In this document: positions 24,729 to 33,438 of the stretch, piece by piece | Numbering within the stretch: the first letter of the stretch is position 1 | Layout: the number at the start of each line of letters is the position of its first letter | NCBI GenBank assembly: GCA_018222965.1 | Contig: JAAEZH010000047.1 | Span: 1 to 38,749 of the forward strand | DNA from: Bacteroidota bacterium | GTDB taxonomy: Bacteria > Bacteroidota > Bacteroidia > Chitinophagales > Saprospiraceae | Direction of reading: 5' to 3' | Length of the DNA stretch: 38,749 bases | The notes under the pieces: generated by a model | Databases searched by the model: none | Told to the model about the DNA's origin: nothing | The model's input: the letters and a program-made list of their open reading frames with translations, nothing else | Made by a program: the position numbers and the translations under genes

Positions 24729-27002
24729 ATGCCCTTTGACATTGATATGATCCGGTCTCATTATGAGACTTTGGCAGATCGGGTCACGGCTGCCAGAAAG
24801 GTTCTTGGGCGACCAATCACCCTGGCTGAGAAGATCCTTTATACCCACCTCCACCCGGAATCTCCGCTCCAGCAATACGAGCGTGGTAAAAACTACGTAT
24901 TCTTCAACCCCGACCGGGTTGCCATGCAGGATGCAACCGCCCAGATGGCGCTGCTCCAGTTTATGATGGCAGGAAGAGACAATGTGGCTGTGCCTTCAAC
25001 GGTACACTGTGACCACCTTATTCAGGCAAAATCTGGTGCTGACACCGACCTGGCAACAGCCAATGATGTCAACTCGGAAGTATACGACTTCCTTTCTTCT
25101 GTATCTAATAAATACGGACTTGGATTCTGGAAGCCTGGTGCCGGTATTATTCACCAGACTGTTCTGGAGAATTATGCCTTCCCGGGCGGTATGATGATCG
25201 GTACAGATTCACACACGCCAAATGCCGGCGGACTCGGCATGGTAGCTATCGGTGTGGGTGGTGCTGACGCTGTAGACGTTATGGCCGGAATGCCCTGGGA
25301 GCTGAAAATGCCAAAACTCATCGGTGTAAAACTCACTGGTAAGCTAAATGGCTGGACTTCCGCTAAAGACGTAATCCTGAAAGTAGCGGGTATCCTTACT
25401 GTAAAAGGAGGTACCGGAGCTATTGTAGAATATTTTGGACCGGGTGCAGAATCTATGTCCTGTACCGGAAAAGGCACCATTTGTAACATGGGTGCCGAGA
25501 TTGGTGCAACTACATCCACCTTTGGCTATGATGAATCTATGAGCCGCTACCTCCGTGCAACGGAGCGCGCGCAGGTAGCTGATCTGGCCGACACGGTAGC
25601 TGAACACCTTACGGGTGATGCCGAGTGTTATGCCGAACCGGAGAAATACTTCGATCGGGTTGTTGAGATCGATCTCTCTACCCTGGAGCCACACATCAAT
25701 GGTCCATACACACCAGACCTTGCCTGGCCTATATCAAAATTCGCGGAAGCGGTAAAACAAAACGACTATCCACAAAAGCTGGAAGTTGGATTGATTGGAT
25801 CCTGTACCAATTCTTCTTATGAAGATCTGGACCGCGCAGCCAGTCTGGCTCGCCAGGCAGTAGATAAAAAGCTGAAAGTAAAATCAGAATTTACCGTAAC
25901 TCCGGGATCTGAGCAGATTCGTTACACCGTACAACGCGACGGACAACTTCAGGCTTTTGAAGATATGGGTGGATTGGTACTGGCCAATGCCTGCGGACCA
26001 TGTATTGGTCAATGGGCCCGTCATACCGACGATCCAAATCGCAAGAACTCTATTATCACTTCCTTCAACCGGAACTTTACCAAGCGTAACGACGGCAACC
26101 CGAAAACACATGCTTTCGTGGCCAGCCCGGAAATCGTAACTGCTATGGCAATTGCCGGTGACCTGACTTTCAATCCACTTACCGACACCCTCGAAAATGA
26201 GGATGGAGAGCAGGTAAAACTGGATCCGCCAAGTGGTCTGGAATTGCCGGTTAAAGGATTTGACGTAAAAGATCCTGGGTACCAGGCTCCTGCCGATAAT
26301 GGAAAGGAAGTTGATATTCAGGTAAATCCGGAATCGGATCGTCTGCAACTCCTCGATCCGTTTAAGACGATCACAAACGATCAGGTTCAGGGAATGCGCC
26401 TGCTGCTCAAAGCGAAAGGCAAGTGTACCACAGACCACATTTCCATGGCTGGACCATGGTTGAAATACCGGGGGCACCTGGAAAACATCTCAAACAACTG
26501 TTTCATTGGTGCGATCAACTACTTCAATGAAGAAGCGAATAATGTGATCAACTACACCGGTGATGAGCCTGAGTATATGGCTGTACCTGATTCTGCCCGG
26601 GCTTACAAAGCTGCCGGAATCAGCACCATTGTATTTGGAGAAGAGAACTACGGAGAAGGTTCTTCCCGGGAGCACGCGGCCATGGAGCCTCGATTCCTCG
26701 GAGTGAAAGCCGTGGTGGTTAAATCTTTTGCACGTATTCACGAGACCAACCTGAAGAAACAGGGTATGTTGGCACTGACATTCGTTAATCCGGATGATTA
26801 CGAAAAAGTACGTCAGGACGACCTGATTGACATCAATGGTTTTGAGGATATGGCGCCCAACAAAAATCTGTCTATCACCCTGAATCACAAGGATGGCAGT
26901 ACAGAAACTTTTGAGGTTGCGCATACATACAACCAGGCTCAGATCAACTGGGTCCGCGCTGGTTCTGCACTCAACAAAATCCGTGAGGAACTGAGTGCTT
27001 AA
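24729..27002 (+). CDS. Aconitate hydratase (mitochondrial-type)
   Basis: Aconitase interconverts citrate and isocitrate in the TCA cycle using a 4Fe-4S cluster. The 757-residue protein is the mitochondrial-like aconitase common in Bacteroidota. The cluster ligands are Cys359 ([11 protein letters not shown]) and Cys422/Cys425 (ACGPCIGQW). Other blocks are [20 protein letters not shown], and [10 protein letters not shown] in the C-terminal swivel domain. Nothing is missing. It stands alone on its strand, with a divergent XRE regulator upstream and a strong terminator downstream. Its codons favour GGT/GCT more than neighbours such as truA, in line with high expression. Confidence 0.97.
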   Translation: MPFDIDMIRSHYETLADRVTAARKVLGRPITLAEKILYTHLHPESPLQQYERGKNYVFFNPDRVAMQDATAQMALLQFMMAGRDNVAVPSTVHCDHLIQAKSGADTDLATANDVNSEVYDFLSSVSNKYGLGFWKPGAGIIHQTVLENYAFPGGMMIGTDSHTPNAGGLGMVAIGVGGADAVDVMAGMPWELKMPKLIGVKLTGKLNGWTSAKDVILKVAGILTVKGGTGAIVEYFGPGAESMSCTGKGTICNMGAEIGATTSTFGYDESMSRYLRATERAQVADLADTVAEHLTGDAECYAEPEKYFDRVVEIDLSTLEPHINGPYTPDLAWPISKFAEAVKQNDYPQKLEVGLIGSCTNSSYEDLDRAASLARQAVDKKLKVKSEFTVTPGSEQIRYTVQRDGQLQAFEDMGGLVLANACGPCIGQWARHTDDPNRKNSIITSFNRNFTKRNDGNPKTHAFVASPEIVTAMAIAGDLTFNPLTDTLENEDGEQVKLDPPSGLELPVKGFDVKDPGYQAPADNGKEVDIQVNPESDRLQLLDPFKTITNDQVQGMRLLLKAKGKCTTDHISMAGPWLKYRGHLENISNNCFIGAINYFNEEANNVINYTGDEPEYMAVPDSARAYKAAGISTIVFGEENYGEGSSREHAAMEPRFLGVKAVVVKSFARIHETNLKKQGMLALTFVNPDDYEKVRQDDLIDINGFEDMAPNKNLSITLNHKDGSTETFEVAHTYNQAQINWVRAGSALNKIREELSA

Positions 27003-27030
27003 GCGGCCTTAAAACAGGATAAGTAAACGA

Positions 27031-27067
27031 AAGCCCCGATCTGCCAAAGGTAGATTGGGGCTTTTTT
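27031..27067 (+). terminator. Rho-independent terminator after aconitase
   Basis: A 15-bp stem pairs AAGCCCCGATCTGCC (27031-27045) with 27049-27063 (two G-T pairs) around an AAA loop, followed by a T run. Confidence 0.95.
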
Positions 27068-27105
27068 ATTAAATTTCGTGCACATTAATAACAAAATGAA
27101 AAACT

Positions 27106-27516
27106 ATGTGGAAGGAATTTAAGTCATTTATCATGAAGGGCAATGTCCTTGAATTGGCCGTAGCTGTAATTGTTGCGGGCGCATTTGGGGCGATTGTTTC
27201 TTCATTCACCAATGATGTGATTATGCCTCCTTTGGGCATGTTGCTGGGTGGTGTTGATTTTTCTGATCTGGCAATTACCCTACAGGAAGCAGTGGTAGGT
27301 GCGGAAGGAGAAGTCGTTTCTGATGCGGTACAAATCCGCTACGGTATCTTCATCCAGAAGATCATTGACTTTCTAATCATTGCTTTTGCCATTTTCATGT
27401 TGCTGCGCACTTACAAGCGTATGCAGAAGAAAAAGGAAGAGGCTCCTGCTGCTCCTCCGGCGCCAACTGCAGAAGAAAAGCTGCTTGCCGAAATTCGGGA
27501 TTTACTGAAAAAATAG
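27106..27516 (+). CDS. mscL: Large-conductance mechanosensitive channel
   Basis: MscL opens under membrane tension to release solutes during osmotic downshock. The 136-residue protein has the family N-terminus ([43 protein letters not shown]), which forms the amphipathic helix and pore-lining TM1. After a short periplasmic loop comes TM2 ([20 protein letters not shown]). The C-terminal cytoplasmic helix ends with the conserved [14 protein letters not shown]. The length is typical. It is a single-gene unit between the aconitase terminator and its own terminator. Confidence 0.97.
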   Translation: MWKEFKSFIMKGNVLELAVAVIVAGAFGAIVSSFTNDVIMPPLGMLLGGVDFSDLAITLQEAVVGAEGEVVSDAVQIRYGIFIQKIIDFLIIAFAIFMLLRTYKRMQKKKEEAPAAPPAPTAEEKLLAEIRDLLKK

Positions 27517-27540
27517 TCCCGGCAGTGATGATGGAATACG

Positions 27541-27577
27541 AAAGGCTGCCTTCCTGTCGGGAGGGCAGCCTTTTTTT
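27541..27577 (+). terminator. Rho-independent terminator after mscL
   Basis: AAAGGCTGCCTTCC (27541-27554) pairs with 27560-27573 around a 5-nt loop, with a run of seven Ts (27571-27577). Confidence 0.93.
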
Positions 27578-27587
27578 GCTGCCTGCC

Positions 27588-27735
27588 ACTCGACATGACA
27601 TGTCGAGTAACATGACATGTCGAGTACATTCGCCACAAACGACAGATAATCAAAAGATTATACCGCCTTTCGGCGAAAGCCAACAAAAAATCAGTCTTGA
27701 CTAAATGAGATGTCACACCACATGTCATGTCGAGT
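27588..27735. repeat. CATGACATGTCGAGT palindromic repeats downstream of mscL
   Basis: ACTCGACATG (27588-27597) and CATGTCGAGT (27599-27608) form a perfect palindrome around one base. The unit CATGACATGTCGAGT starts at 27594 and again at 27611 (17-bp period), and a variant CATGTCATGTCGAGT lies at 27721-27735. The element fills the gap between two convergent genes. Confidence 0.85.
27665..27681 (-). repeat. Dispersed motif GGCTTTCGCCGAA within an 11-bp palindromic core
   Basis: Plus strand GCCTTTCGGCGAAAGCC. It contains the 13-mer on the minus strand and the variant GCCTTTCGGCGAA on the plus strand, centred on TTTCGGCGAAA. Confidence 0.6.
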
Positions 27736-27749
27736 TTATGGCACTTCCA

Positions 27750-29162
27750 CTACCAGGCGTACCGAAGGCCCATCGAAATCCCCGAAACAAAATACTTCTG
27801 ATTTAAGGGATAATCTTCGCGGGTGATGCTCTGCGGGAAATACCGAAAATGCGGTTCGAACAACATGTACAGGTTTTCGGAAAGGGTGTATTGCAACCCA
27901 AAGGAAGCCCCAAAATGGGCACTTAAATTTCGATTGTATGCCGGGTATGCATCGACTTGGCCATCGGTAAATTCTACAATGGACTCCATATCCGGAGCGA
28001 AGAATCTGCCTTTTTTGCCAAACCACAGGTTGGCGATCATTCCGCCGTAAGCCGTGAAAGTAACCCGGTCGAATTCCCATTCATATCCTATCATTACCGG
28101 CACATCGAGCATGCGGTAATAATTATGAATTTCGTAAATCTTATCTCCGTAGATGTAGGAAGTATCGGATGAAATAAGGTTTCCCTGATCATCGTAGTTG
28201 TTGATAATACTCTCCTTTACGGCATCCGGATCTACATGGGAGAACAATTCTCCAATTTGTGCGTATTGCGCACCCACCCGAATACCAAGACCACGCGGAG
28301 AAACCACATTCCAGCGAAGCCCCGTTGTAAAAGCAAAGGTTGCATTCTCCTGGCCGCGCAGTTCTGCATAAGGCGCATAGATACTCCCCTTGGCACTCAG
28401 GGTCCGAATGGCAACATCCGGAGAGAAATAGACATCCAGATAGGTCTGCCAGTTTGGATCTTCAAAGGAGACACATTTACCGGGCGTAAAGGATTCTTCC
28501 GGAGTCAATTCCAGCAAAGCAGCTTCCAGGGATGGGATTTCTTCTGTTGCCTTTTCGGTTTGGAGGAATTCTTCTTTTTTCAGACTTGCGTCGAATGCTT
28601 CCTCCGGTGTCGGAACAAAATGTTCTTCTCCCGGAATATATCCCGGCACAATTCCTTTGTCTGTAAATTCATCATTTGCTCCTGAGAGTACCTGCTGATT
28701 TTCCAGGGAGGCATTTTCAGTACTAAGGTCTGTTTTTTGGGGTTTGCCGGTTGAAACAAAATTGTTTGCGCCATCTTCCGGAGCTCCGCTTGCAGCCTGC
28801 TCCAGGGCTGAGGTCTCCGATACTTTAGTAGCAGATTCCGCAGTTGCAGGAGCATTTGCTTCTAATGCCTCGGTGGATTCGCCGGTACGGCTTGTTTGTT
28901 CGGCAGCTTCAAGTTGCACGAGATTTTCGGTTGATCCGACATCTGCATGGGTGTCTGTTGTCATTTGAGACCAACCGATCCACCCTCCCGCCAAGAGGGC
29001 GAGCAGCAGGGTACCGCTTTTCAGGAAGAACCACAAGCCATAGCGTTTTTTCACGCCTCGTTCCCGCACGATATTGGCCCACAGATGCATGGGCGCACCG
29101 GCGTCGTGCTCTTTCAGCCGATCCCGGAATATATCGTCCATCCTTTGATCCATGTCGCTCAT
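27750..29162 (-). CDS. Membrane-anchored protein with beta-barrel-like C-terminus, sigma-factor partner
   Basis: The 470-residue protein has three parts. Residues 1-40 are charged and cytosol-like (DQRMDDIFRDRLKEHDAGAPMHLW). One transmembrane helix follows at about 43-64. An acidic, low-complexity Ala/Glu/Thr linker runs to about 230. The C-terminal part has repeated alternating strands (AFTTGLRWNVVSPRGLGIRVGAQYAQIG, VPVMIGYEWEFDRVTFTAYGG, LYMLFEPHFRYFP) ending in aromatic MGLRYAW, like small outer-membrane barrels. Its ATG overlaps the sigma-factor stop (ATGA), which makes it a probable anti-sigma or sensing partner. How an inner-membrane helix and a barrel-like domain fit in one protein is not clear. 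Function is inferred from position only. Confidence 0.7.
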   Translation of the reverse strand: MSDMDQRMDDIFRDRLKEHDAGAPMHLWANIVRERGVKKRYGLWFFLKSGTLLLALLAGGWIGWSQMTTDTHADVGSTENLVQLEAAEQTSRTGESTEALEANAPATAESATKVSETSALEQAASGAPEDGANNFVSTGKPQKTDLSTENASLENQQVLSGANDEFTDKGIVPGYIPGEEHFVPTPEEAFDASLKKEEFLQTEKATEEIPSLEAALLELTPEESFTPGKCVSFEDPNWQTYLDVYFSPDVAIRTLSAKGSIYAPYAELRGQENATFAFTTGLRWNVVSPRGLGIRVGAQYAQIGELFSHVDPDAVKESIINNYDDQGNLISSDTSYIYGDKIYEIHNYYRMLDVPVMIGYEWEFDRVTFTAYGGMIANLWFGKKGRFFAPDMESIVEFTDGQVDAYPAYNRNLSAHFGASFGLQYTLSENLYMLFEPHFRYFPQSITREDYPLNQKYFVSGISMGLRYAW

Positions 29163-29695
29163 AAGAGGATCGTTTGTAATTTTTGAATTTGGTTTTTCAA
29201 GATTTTTCTGGCTTTCACCAGTTGAGAACGAGAGGTGCTTTCACCGATAGATAATTTATCAGCTATTTCTTTGTGGCTGTAGCCTTCAATGACATACAGA
29301 TTGAACACCTGTCGGTATCCATCCGGCAATGCCTGGATTAGTTTCAGCAATTCTTTTTCCCCCATATTAGACAGGGCTACCGGTTCCATGGGTTGGTCTT
29401 CGTAATCTTCCAGGCCGATGCGTTCTTTTTGAAAACTACTTTTCTGGTAGTTTTTCAAAGCGGTATTCACTACGATCCGGCGAATCCAACCTTCAAAGGA
29501 ACCTTTAAACTGAAATTTTTCCAGATTGTCAAACACCTTTATAAAGGCATCCTGTAAAATATCCTCGGCTTCCATTCGGTGGCGCGCATAGCGCAAACAC
29601 ACTGAGAGCATTTTCCCGCTGTATCGCTGGAAAACTTCCAATTGGCATTCGCGATCTTCGCGAATACACCCCTTGATCAAATCTCTCTCAGTCAA
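29159..29695 (-). CDS. ECF-type RNA polymerase sigma factor, TTG start
   Basis: This 178-residue group 4 sigma factor has region 2 (LRYARHRMEAEDILQDAFIKVFDNLEKF, with the -10 recognition stretch GSFEGWIRRIVVN) and region 4 (LPDGYRQVFNLYVIEGYSHKEIADKLSIGESTSRSQL), a helix-turn-helix for the -35. The only start compatible with the family N-terminus (TERDLIKGCI) is TTG at 29695. A TAA lies six codons upstream in frame and the next Met is at residue 28, inside region 2. Its stop overlaps the ATG of the membrane protein by four bases, the usual arrangement for a sigma factor and its regulator. No TAnnTTTG promoter is seen upstream, compatible with autoregulation. Confidence 0.92.
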   Translation of the reverse strand: MTERDLIKGCIREDRECQLEVFQRYSGKMLSVCLRYARHRMEAEDILQDAFIKVFDNLEKFQFKGSFEGWIRRIVVNTALKNYQKSSFQKERIGLEDYEDQPMEPVALSNMGEKELLKLIQALPDGYRQVFNLYVIEGYSHKEIADKLSIGESTSRSQLVKARKILKNQIQKLQTILL

Positions 29696-29998
29696 TGAAA
29701 AGCTGGTTTAAACAGGTGAAAAATCGGGCCAGCCTATTTTCCCTTTCGTTTCTGAATATCAAGATACCGCCAGCTGAATATTCGCTGCCTGTATCCCGGC
29801 ATTCGGCCTTGAGCCACAAAACAAAAAGGGTTGATGTACACAGGTCTGCCGCTTGTAAAACCTGCTGGTTAAGGCGATGTTCTAAAAATAGGTGATAAAA
29901 AAGGAAGAGAGAACCATAAATGGTATTACTCAGCTGGTAAACGGTACTCAGCAAGCAGAAAATGGGCTAAAAATCGCACTTTGCCAATAGGCGACGAA
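29696..29998. other. Intergenic region between porQ and the sigma factor; no gene seen
   Basis: About 300 bp upstream of the sigma gene and downstream of porQ. I see no TAnnTTTG element, RNA gene or strong terminator. A minus-strand frame at 29688-29954 lacks any recognisable feature and overlaps the sigma start, so I do not call it. The sigma promoter should be here. Confidence 0.4.
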
Positions 29999-31060
29999 TC
30001 ACTGGTCCATTATCCCCTTATTCCCAAAGGCTCCCAGGTTGGTGGATATGCTAAAATGATTGATCCCTCCGGCAAGGTGATAAAAGGAATGGGCGTAGTC
30101 GATCCGGAACTTACTGATCTTCAAACCAAAGCCCAGGGAGAATCCGGCCATAGACCGATAATTGGTGACACTGAGCTCTTTCTTTCGCTGGTGATTGTAC
30201 CCTACTCGCAAACGCAAGTTTTCATTCGCGCCAAGCAAAAATTCTCCGGAGAAGACGAAGTGCCGGAAAAAATTGTCGACTCCCGGCCTGCTGGTATCTG
30301 TAGAGTCTTCTCCGAAAAAGAGGAAATCTTCCTCCAACTCCGGATCGTCATACAGAATATTCCATTGATTCAAATGGTGGTAGGTAACTGAAAGCCGGAA
30401 AGGCAGGTGTTCCAGTCTTTTGGAAACGCCCAACTGCAAATCAAATGGCAGGGCTTCCCGTGTCTGGTGAAAGTTATTGATCTGTACCCCGGCATTTCTG
30501 GCCACCAGGGTCACTATAAAATTGCTGGCGGTATCGTAAAACATTGCACCGATATCAGTGGCAAGCCCCCAGGAGTCAAACTCTGCATATTGCGAATTGA
30601 TCACTTTTAAATTAGCTCCTACAGACAATCGCTCGTACAGTTTTTTACCGGCACCAATGGTCAGGGCATAATCAGCTGCTTTGAATTCACCCTGTACCGT
30701 TCCGTAGATATCTGTTTCGTCGAAAGTACCATAGGAAACATATTGCATACCGGCATGGAAGGTCAGGTCTCCCCATGCTGGTTTGTGCCATCCGAAAGAG
30801 GCATATCCGTTCTGGATTTTGCCAAAATGAAAATTGTGATTAAATCCCAGTTGGGTATGCATTTCCGGGTTGAGGGTAGCCGGATTGGACATGGCGAGGT
30901 TTACATCATCGTCGTAAACAGTAATCAAATCTCCACCCAGTGCACTTACCCGGGCCGACTGCGCCAACTCGAGAAAGGTATAAACAGCATCTCCCCCAAT
31001 TTGCCCGAAAGCAATGGATACAGAAAAGACCAGATTTAAAAGAAGTAGAGATTTCTTCAT
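29999..31060 (-). CDS. porQ: Type IX secretion system protein PorQ
   Basis: PorQ is an outer-membrane barrel of the T9SS attachment complex that helps anchor secreted cargo on the cell surface. The 353-residue protein begins with a signal peptide (MKKSLLLLNLVFSVSIAFGQ). The mature N-terminus YTFLELAQSARVSALGG and NLAMSNPATLNPEM match the PorQ/PorV-like pattern. Alternating strands continue to the end (FSLGFGLKISKFRIDYAHS). I use the ATG at 31060 because the longer frame would start at GTG 31063. It lies downstream of the MORN lipoprotein gene (67 bp). The T9SS cargo at 36611 shows that the system is used in this genome. Confidence 0.88.
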   Translation of the reverse strand: MKKSLLLLNLVFSVSIAFGQIGGDAVYTFLELAQSARVSALGGDLITVYDDDVNLAMSNPATLNPEMHTQLGFNHNFHFGKIQNGYASFGWHKPAWGDLTFHAGMQYVSYGTFDETDIYGTVQGEFKAADYALTIGAGKKLYERLSVGANLKVINSQYAEFDSWGLATDIGAMFYDTASNFIVTLVARNAGVQINNFHQTREALPFDLQLGVSKRLEHLPFRLSVTYHHLNQWNILYDDPELEEDFLFFGEDSTDTSRPGVDNFFRHFVFSGEFLLGANENLRLRVGYNHQRKKELSVTNYRSMAGFSLGFGLKISKFRIDYAHSFYHLAGGINHFSISTNLGAFGNKGIMDQ

Positions 31061-31127
31061 CACAGAAGTTTAAAGTGTTCTCAAAATAAAAGTCCTGAAA
31101 GTCATTTTATTTTGAAAACAGACAACA

Positions 31128-31787
31128 TTAATTTTCAGGCTGTGCTTCTTCCGGCTCCTCTTCGAGACGCCAAACCGTCCTGCAAATGCCCATATCGCAT
31201 TCGGCTTTGCGTACCAACACTCCTTCTTCGTTGTATTCCTTGAGTATGCCGTGCTCGGTATCCCCCTCTTTATAAGTGCCTTCGGCTTTGAGATTGCCAT
31301 TGGCATGATACTCTACAAAAGGGCCGTTTTCCTGATTGTCTTCAAAAAGTACTACTTCGCGCAATTGGCCATTGTCGTAATATCCTTTCCATTCGCCCTG
31401 CATGGCGTTGTCAATATACTCTCCTTGCAGTTCCACCGCTCCGTTTTCATGGAATGCCTTGAAAGTACCGTGGAATTGGCCCATTTGATAGTTTTCCTGG
31501 TACTGCGGATTTCCATTTTGATAGTAAAGCGTACGCAATCCATCCAGGGTGTCGCTTTCGTAATTGGACTCTTCCAGCAATTCCCCGGAAGGGTAAAAAG
31601 CCTGATACCGGCCCTGCTTTGCATAATTTTCCGGGTTCCAGGTAAAGCGCTCCAATACATTCCCATGATCGTCTTGCACCTCTACTTCATCCAGTTTGGG
31701 CCCACAGGCAGCAATAAAAGTAATGCCCAGTACAAGCAGGCAAAACTTAGTGCACGAAGAAATTACAGATTGTGTTTGAATCATCAT
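31128..31787 (-). CDS. MORN-repeat lipoprotein (YwqK-like)
   Basis: With the start at ATG 31787 the protein is 219 residues long and has a lipoprotein signal (lipobox IAAC, just before GPKLDEVEV). The longer frame would need TTG at 31823. After the Cys come about six degenerate MORN-like repeats of the type YYxNGxLxxExxYxxGxxxG, for example YYQNGNPQYQENYQMGQFHG and YYDNGQLREVVLFEDNQENG. The C-terminus has a short Cys pair (ECDMGIC) and an acidic tail. Such proteins are frequent in Bacteroidota and sometimes labelled as YwqK-family antitoxins, but no toxin gene is adjacent, so I do not claim that role. The repeats probably form a beta-sheet surface in the periplasm or on the outer membrane. 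Confidence 0.82.
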   Translation of the reverse strand: MMIQTQSVISSCTKFCLLVLGITFIAACGPKLDEVEVQDDHGNVLERFTWNPENYAKQGRYQAFYPSGELLEESNYESDTLDGLRTLYYQNGNPQYQENYQMGQFHGTFKAFHENGAVELQGEYIDNAMQGEWKGYYDNGQLREVVLFEDNQENGPFVEYHANGNLKAEGTYKEGDTEHGILKEYNEEGVLVRKAECDMGICRTVWRLEEEPEEAQPEN

Positions 31788-31902
31788 TTTTCGCAAAATT
31801 GGTACAAATGAAGAACGCGGCAATCAGCTAAAGGAACAAGCCTCCGCATACTTGCCGAAATATAACGACATTGGCGGGATTGGATTATGCCTGTTTCCCC
31901 GC

Positions 31903-33225
31903 TTAATTGGTTGGTTCCACGACCTTTCGGCCAATGCTTGCATATCGGAAACCTTCATCGGCCATAAATTCCAGATCGTAGAGATTGCGTCCGTCAAAAA
32001 TCAGAGGTTCTCGCAGCAGCTCTTTAACCACATTGAAACTCGGTTGTCTGAACACGCTCCACTCCGTAAGAATGAGCAAGGCATCGGCACCGACCAGTGC
32101 TTCGTAAGGATCCTGTACCAGCTTAATCCGGTCTCCATAAACGGCAGCGACATTTTCCATCGCTTCCGGATCAAAAGCCTGCACTTTTGCGCCTGCAGCC
32201 AGTAATTTATCGATGGTATACAAGGAGGGTGCTTCCCGAATATCGTCGGTATTGGGTTTAAAAGCCAGCCCCCAAACGGCAAAAGTTTTTCCCTTCAGGT
32301 CGCCTTTGTAATAATCTAAAACCTTATCTGCCAGCAAGCTGCGCTGCCGGTGATTCACATCCAGCACGGATTGCAGGATCTTAAAATCATAAGAAGCTTT
32401 ATCCGACATATTGGTAAGGGCCTGCACATCTTTTGGGAAACAGCTTCCGCCGAATCCCACTCCCGGAAACAGGAATCGTTTGCCAATGCGTGTGTCGCTG
32501 CCAATTCCTCGCCGCACCATATCCACGTTTGCCCCCAGGCGCTCGCAGAGATTGGCGATTTCATTCATAAAGGTAATGCGGGTGGCCAGATAGGCATTGG
32601 CCGCATATTTTGTCATTTCGGCCGAGCGCACATCCATAAACAAGATCGGATTGCCTTGTCTTACGAAGGGTTTATAGAGCTGGTCCATGATTTTTTGGGC
32701 TTTCGCCGAATCGGTACCAATTACTACGCGGTCGGGCTTTAGGAAATCATCAACAGCTACACCTTCGCGCAAGAATTCCGGATTGGAGACCACATCGAAA
32801 AGGTCGGTAGAAAGATTGGCAGCCAGCTTTTCGTGGACTCTCTCGCCTGTACCAACAGGCACAGTACTCTTATCAACGACTATTTTGTAGTCCTCGATTA
32901 TTTCGGAAAGTTCTGAGGCTACCCCCAACACATAGGATAGATCAGCAGAACCGTCTTCACCGGGAGGGGTTGGCAATGCCAGGAAAATGATGGTGGCATC
33001 TTTCACGGCAGCGGCCAGATCAGTGGTAAAATGCAATCTGCCCTGCCGGGTATTGCGCTCAAAAAGGATTTCCAGTCCTGGTTCGTAAATAGGTACTTCA
33101 CCGGCTTTCATCCGTTCTACCTTTTGCGCATCAATATCCACGCAGGTAACGGTATTACCCGTTTCCGCAAAACAGGTCCCGGTTACGAGACCTACATATC
33201 CTGTTCCTATGACAGCTATGTTCAT
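31903..33225 (-). CDS. ugd: UDP-glucose 6-dehydrogenase
   Basis: The enzyme oxidises UDP-glucose to UDP-glucuronate with two NAD+, supplying precursors for capsule, exopolysaccharide or LPS sugars. The 440-residue protein starts MNIAVIGTGYVGLVTGTCFAE, the NAD-binding Rossmann motif. The catalytic Cys262 lies in GFGGSCFPKD. The substrate-binding helix and the C-terminal domain (WGLAFKPNTDDIREAPS) are intact. I start at ATG 33225 because the longer frame would begin with TTG 33234. No other polysaccharide genes are adjacent, so the pathway is not further defined. One copy of the dispersed GGCTTTCGCCGAAT motif falls in the gene. Confidence 0.96.
   Translation of the reverse strand: MNIAVIGTGYVGLVTGTCFAETGNTVTCVDIDAQKVERMKAGEVPIYEPGLEILFERNTRQGRLHFTTDLAAAVKDATIIFLALPTPPGEDGSADLSYVLGVASELSEIIEDYKIVVDKSTVPVGTGERVHEKLAANLSTDLFDVVSNPEFLREGVAVDDFLKPDRVVIGTDSAKAQKIMDQLYKPFVRQGNPILFMDVRSAEMTKYAANAYLATRITFMNEIANLCERLGANVDMVRRGIGSDTRIGKRFLFPGVGFGGSCFPKDVQALTNMSDKASYDFKILQSVLDVNHRQRSLLADKVLDYYKGDLKGKTFAVWGLAFKPNTDDIREAPSLYTIDKLLAAGAKVQAFDPEAMENVAAVYGDRIKLVQDPYEALVGADALLILTEWSVFRQPSFNVVKELLREPLIFDGRNLYDLEFMADEGFRYASIGRKVVEPTN
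32698..32711 (+). repeat. Dispersed motif GGCTTTCGCCGAAT (inside ugd)
   Basis: Exact 14-mer. On the coding strand it is read as Ser-Ala-Lys-Ala, the same frame as in the hlyD-like gene. Confidence 0.6.
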
Positions 33226-33398
33226 ATCTTTCAAATTTGGCGCGTAAAGTTACGTTTCCATTTCTGGAAATTCAATTTGGAACGCACTTCCGTAAAATCT
33301 TCCGCCAGACTTTGCGTTTTACTTGAAATTTGGGTGCAAAATGGGCACAAATACGGCCTTGACTGATAAGGAAAAGCCCTATTACTCAAATAGCCGCA

Positions 33399-33406
33399 TA
33401 TTTTTG
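33399..33406 (+). promoter_or_regulatory. Candidate histidine kinase -7 element (TATTTTTG)
   Basis: A full TAnnTTTG match 32 bp upstream of the kinase ATG, in the region divergent from ugd. No clear -33 box. Confidence 0.4.
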
Positions 33407-33438
33407 CGAAATTTGAGTCACGCAAGTGATCACATTAT

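Noticed and set aside
29688-29954. 88-residue minus-strand frame between porQ and the sigma factor
   Set aside because: It overlaps the sigma start, shows no family feature or good composition, and has no evident ribosome binding site; I treat it as chance.
31128-31787. MORN lipoprotein as an antitoxin of a toxin-antitoxin pair
   Set aside because: Although such proteins are often labelled YwqK-family antitoxins, no toxin-like gene is adjacent and the protein is a lipoprotein.
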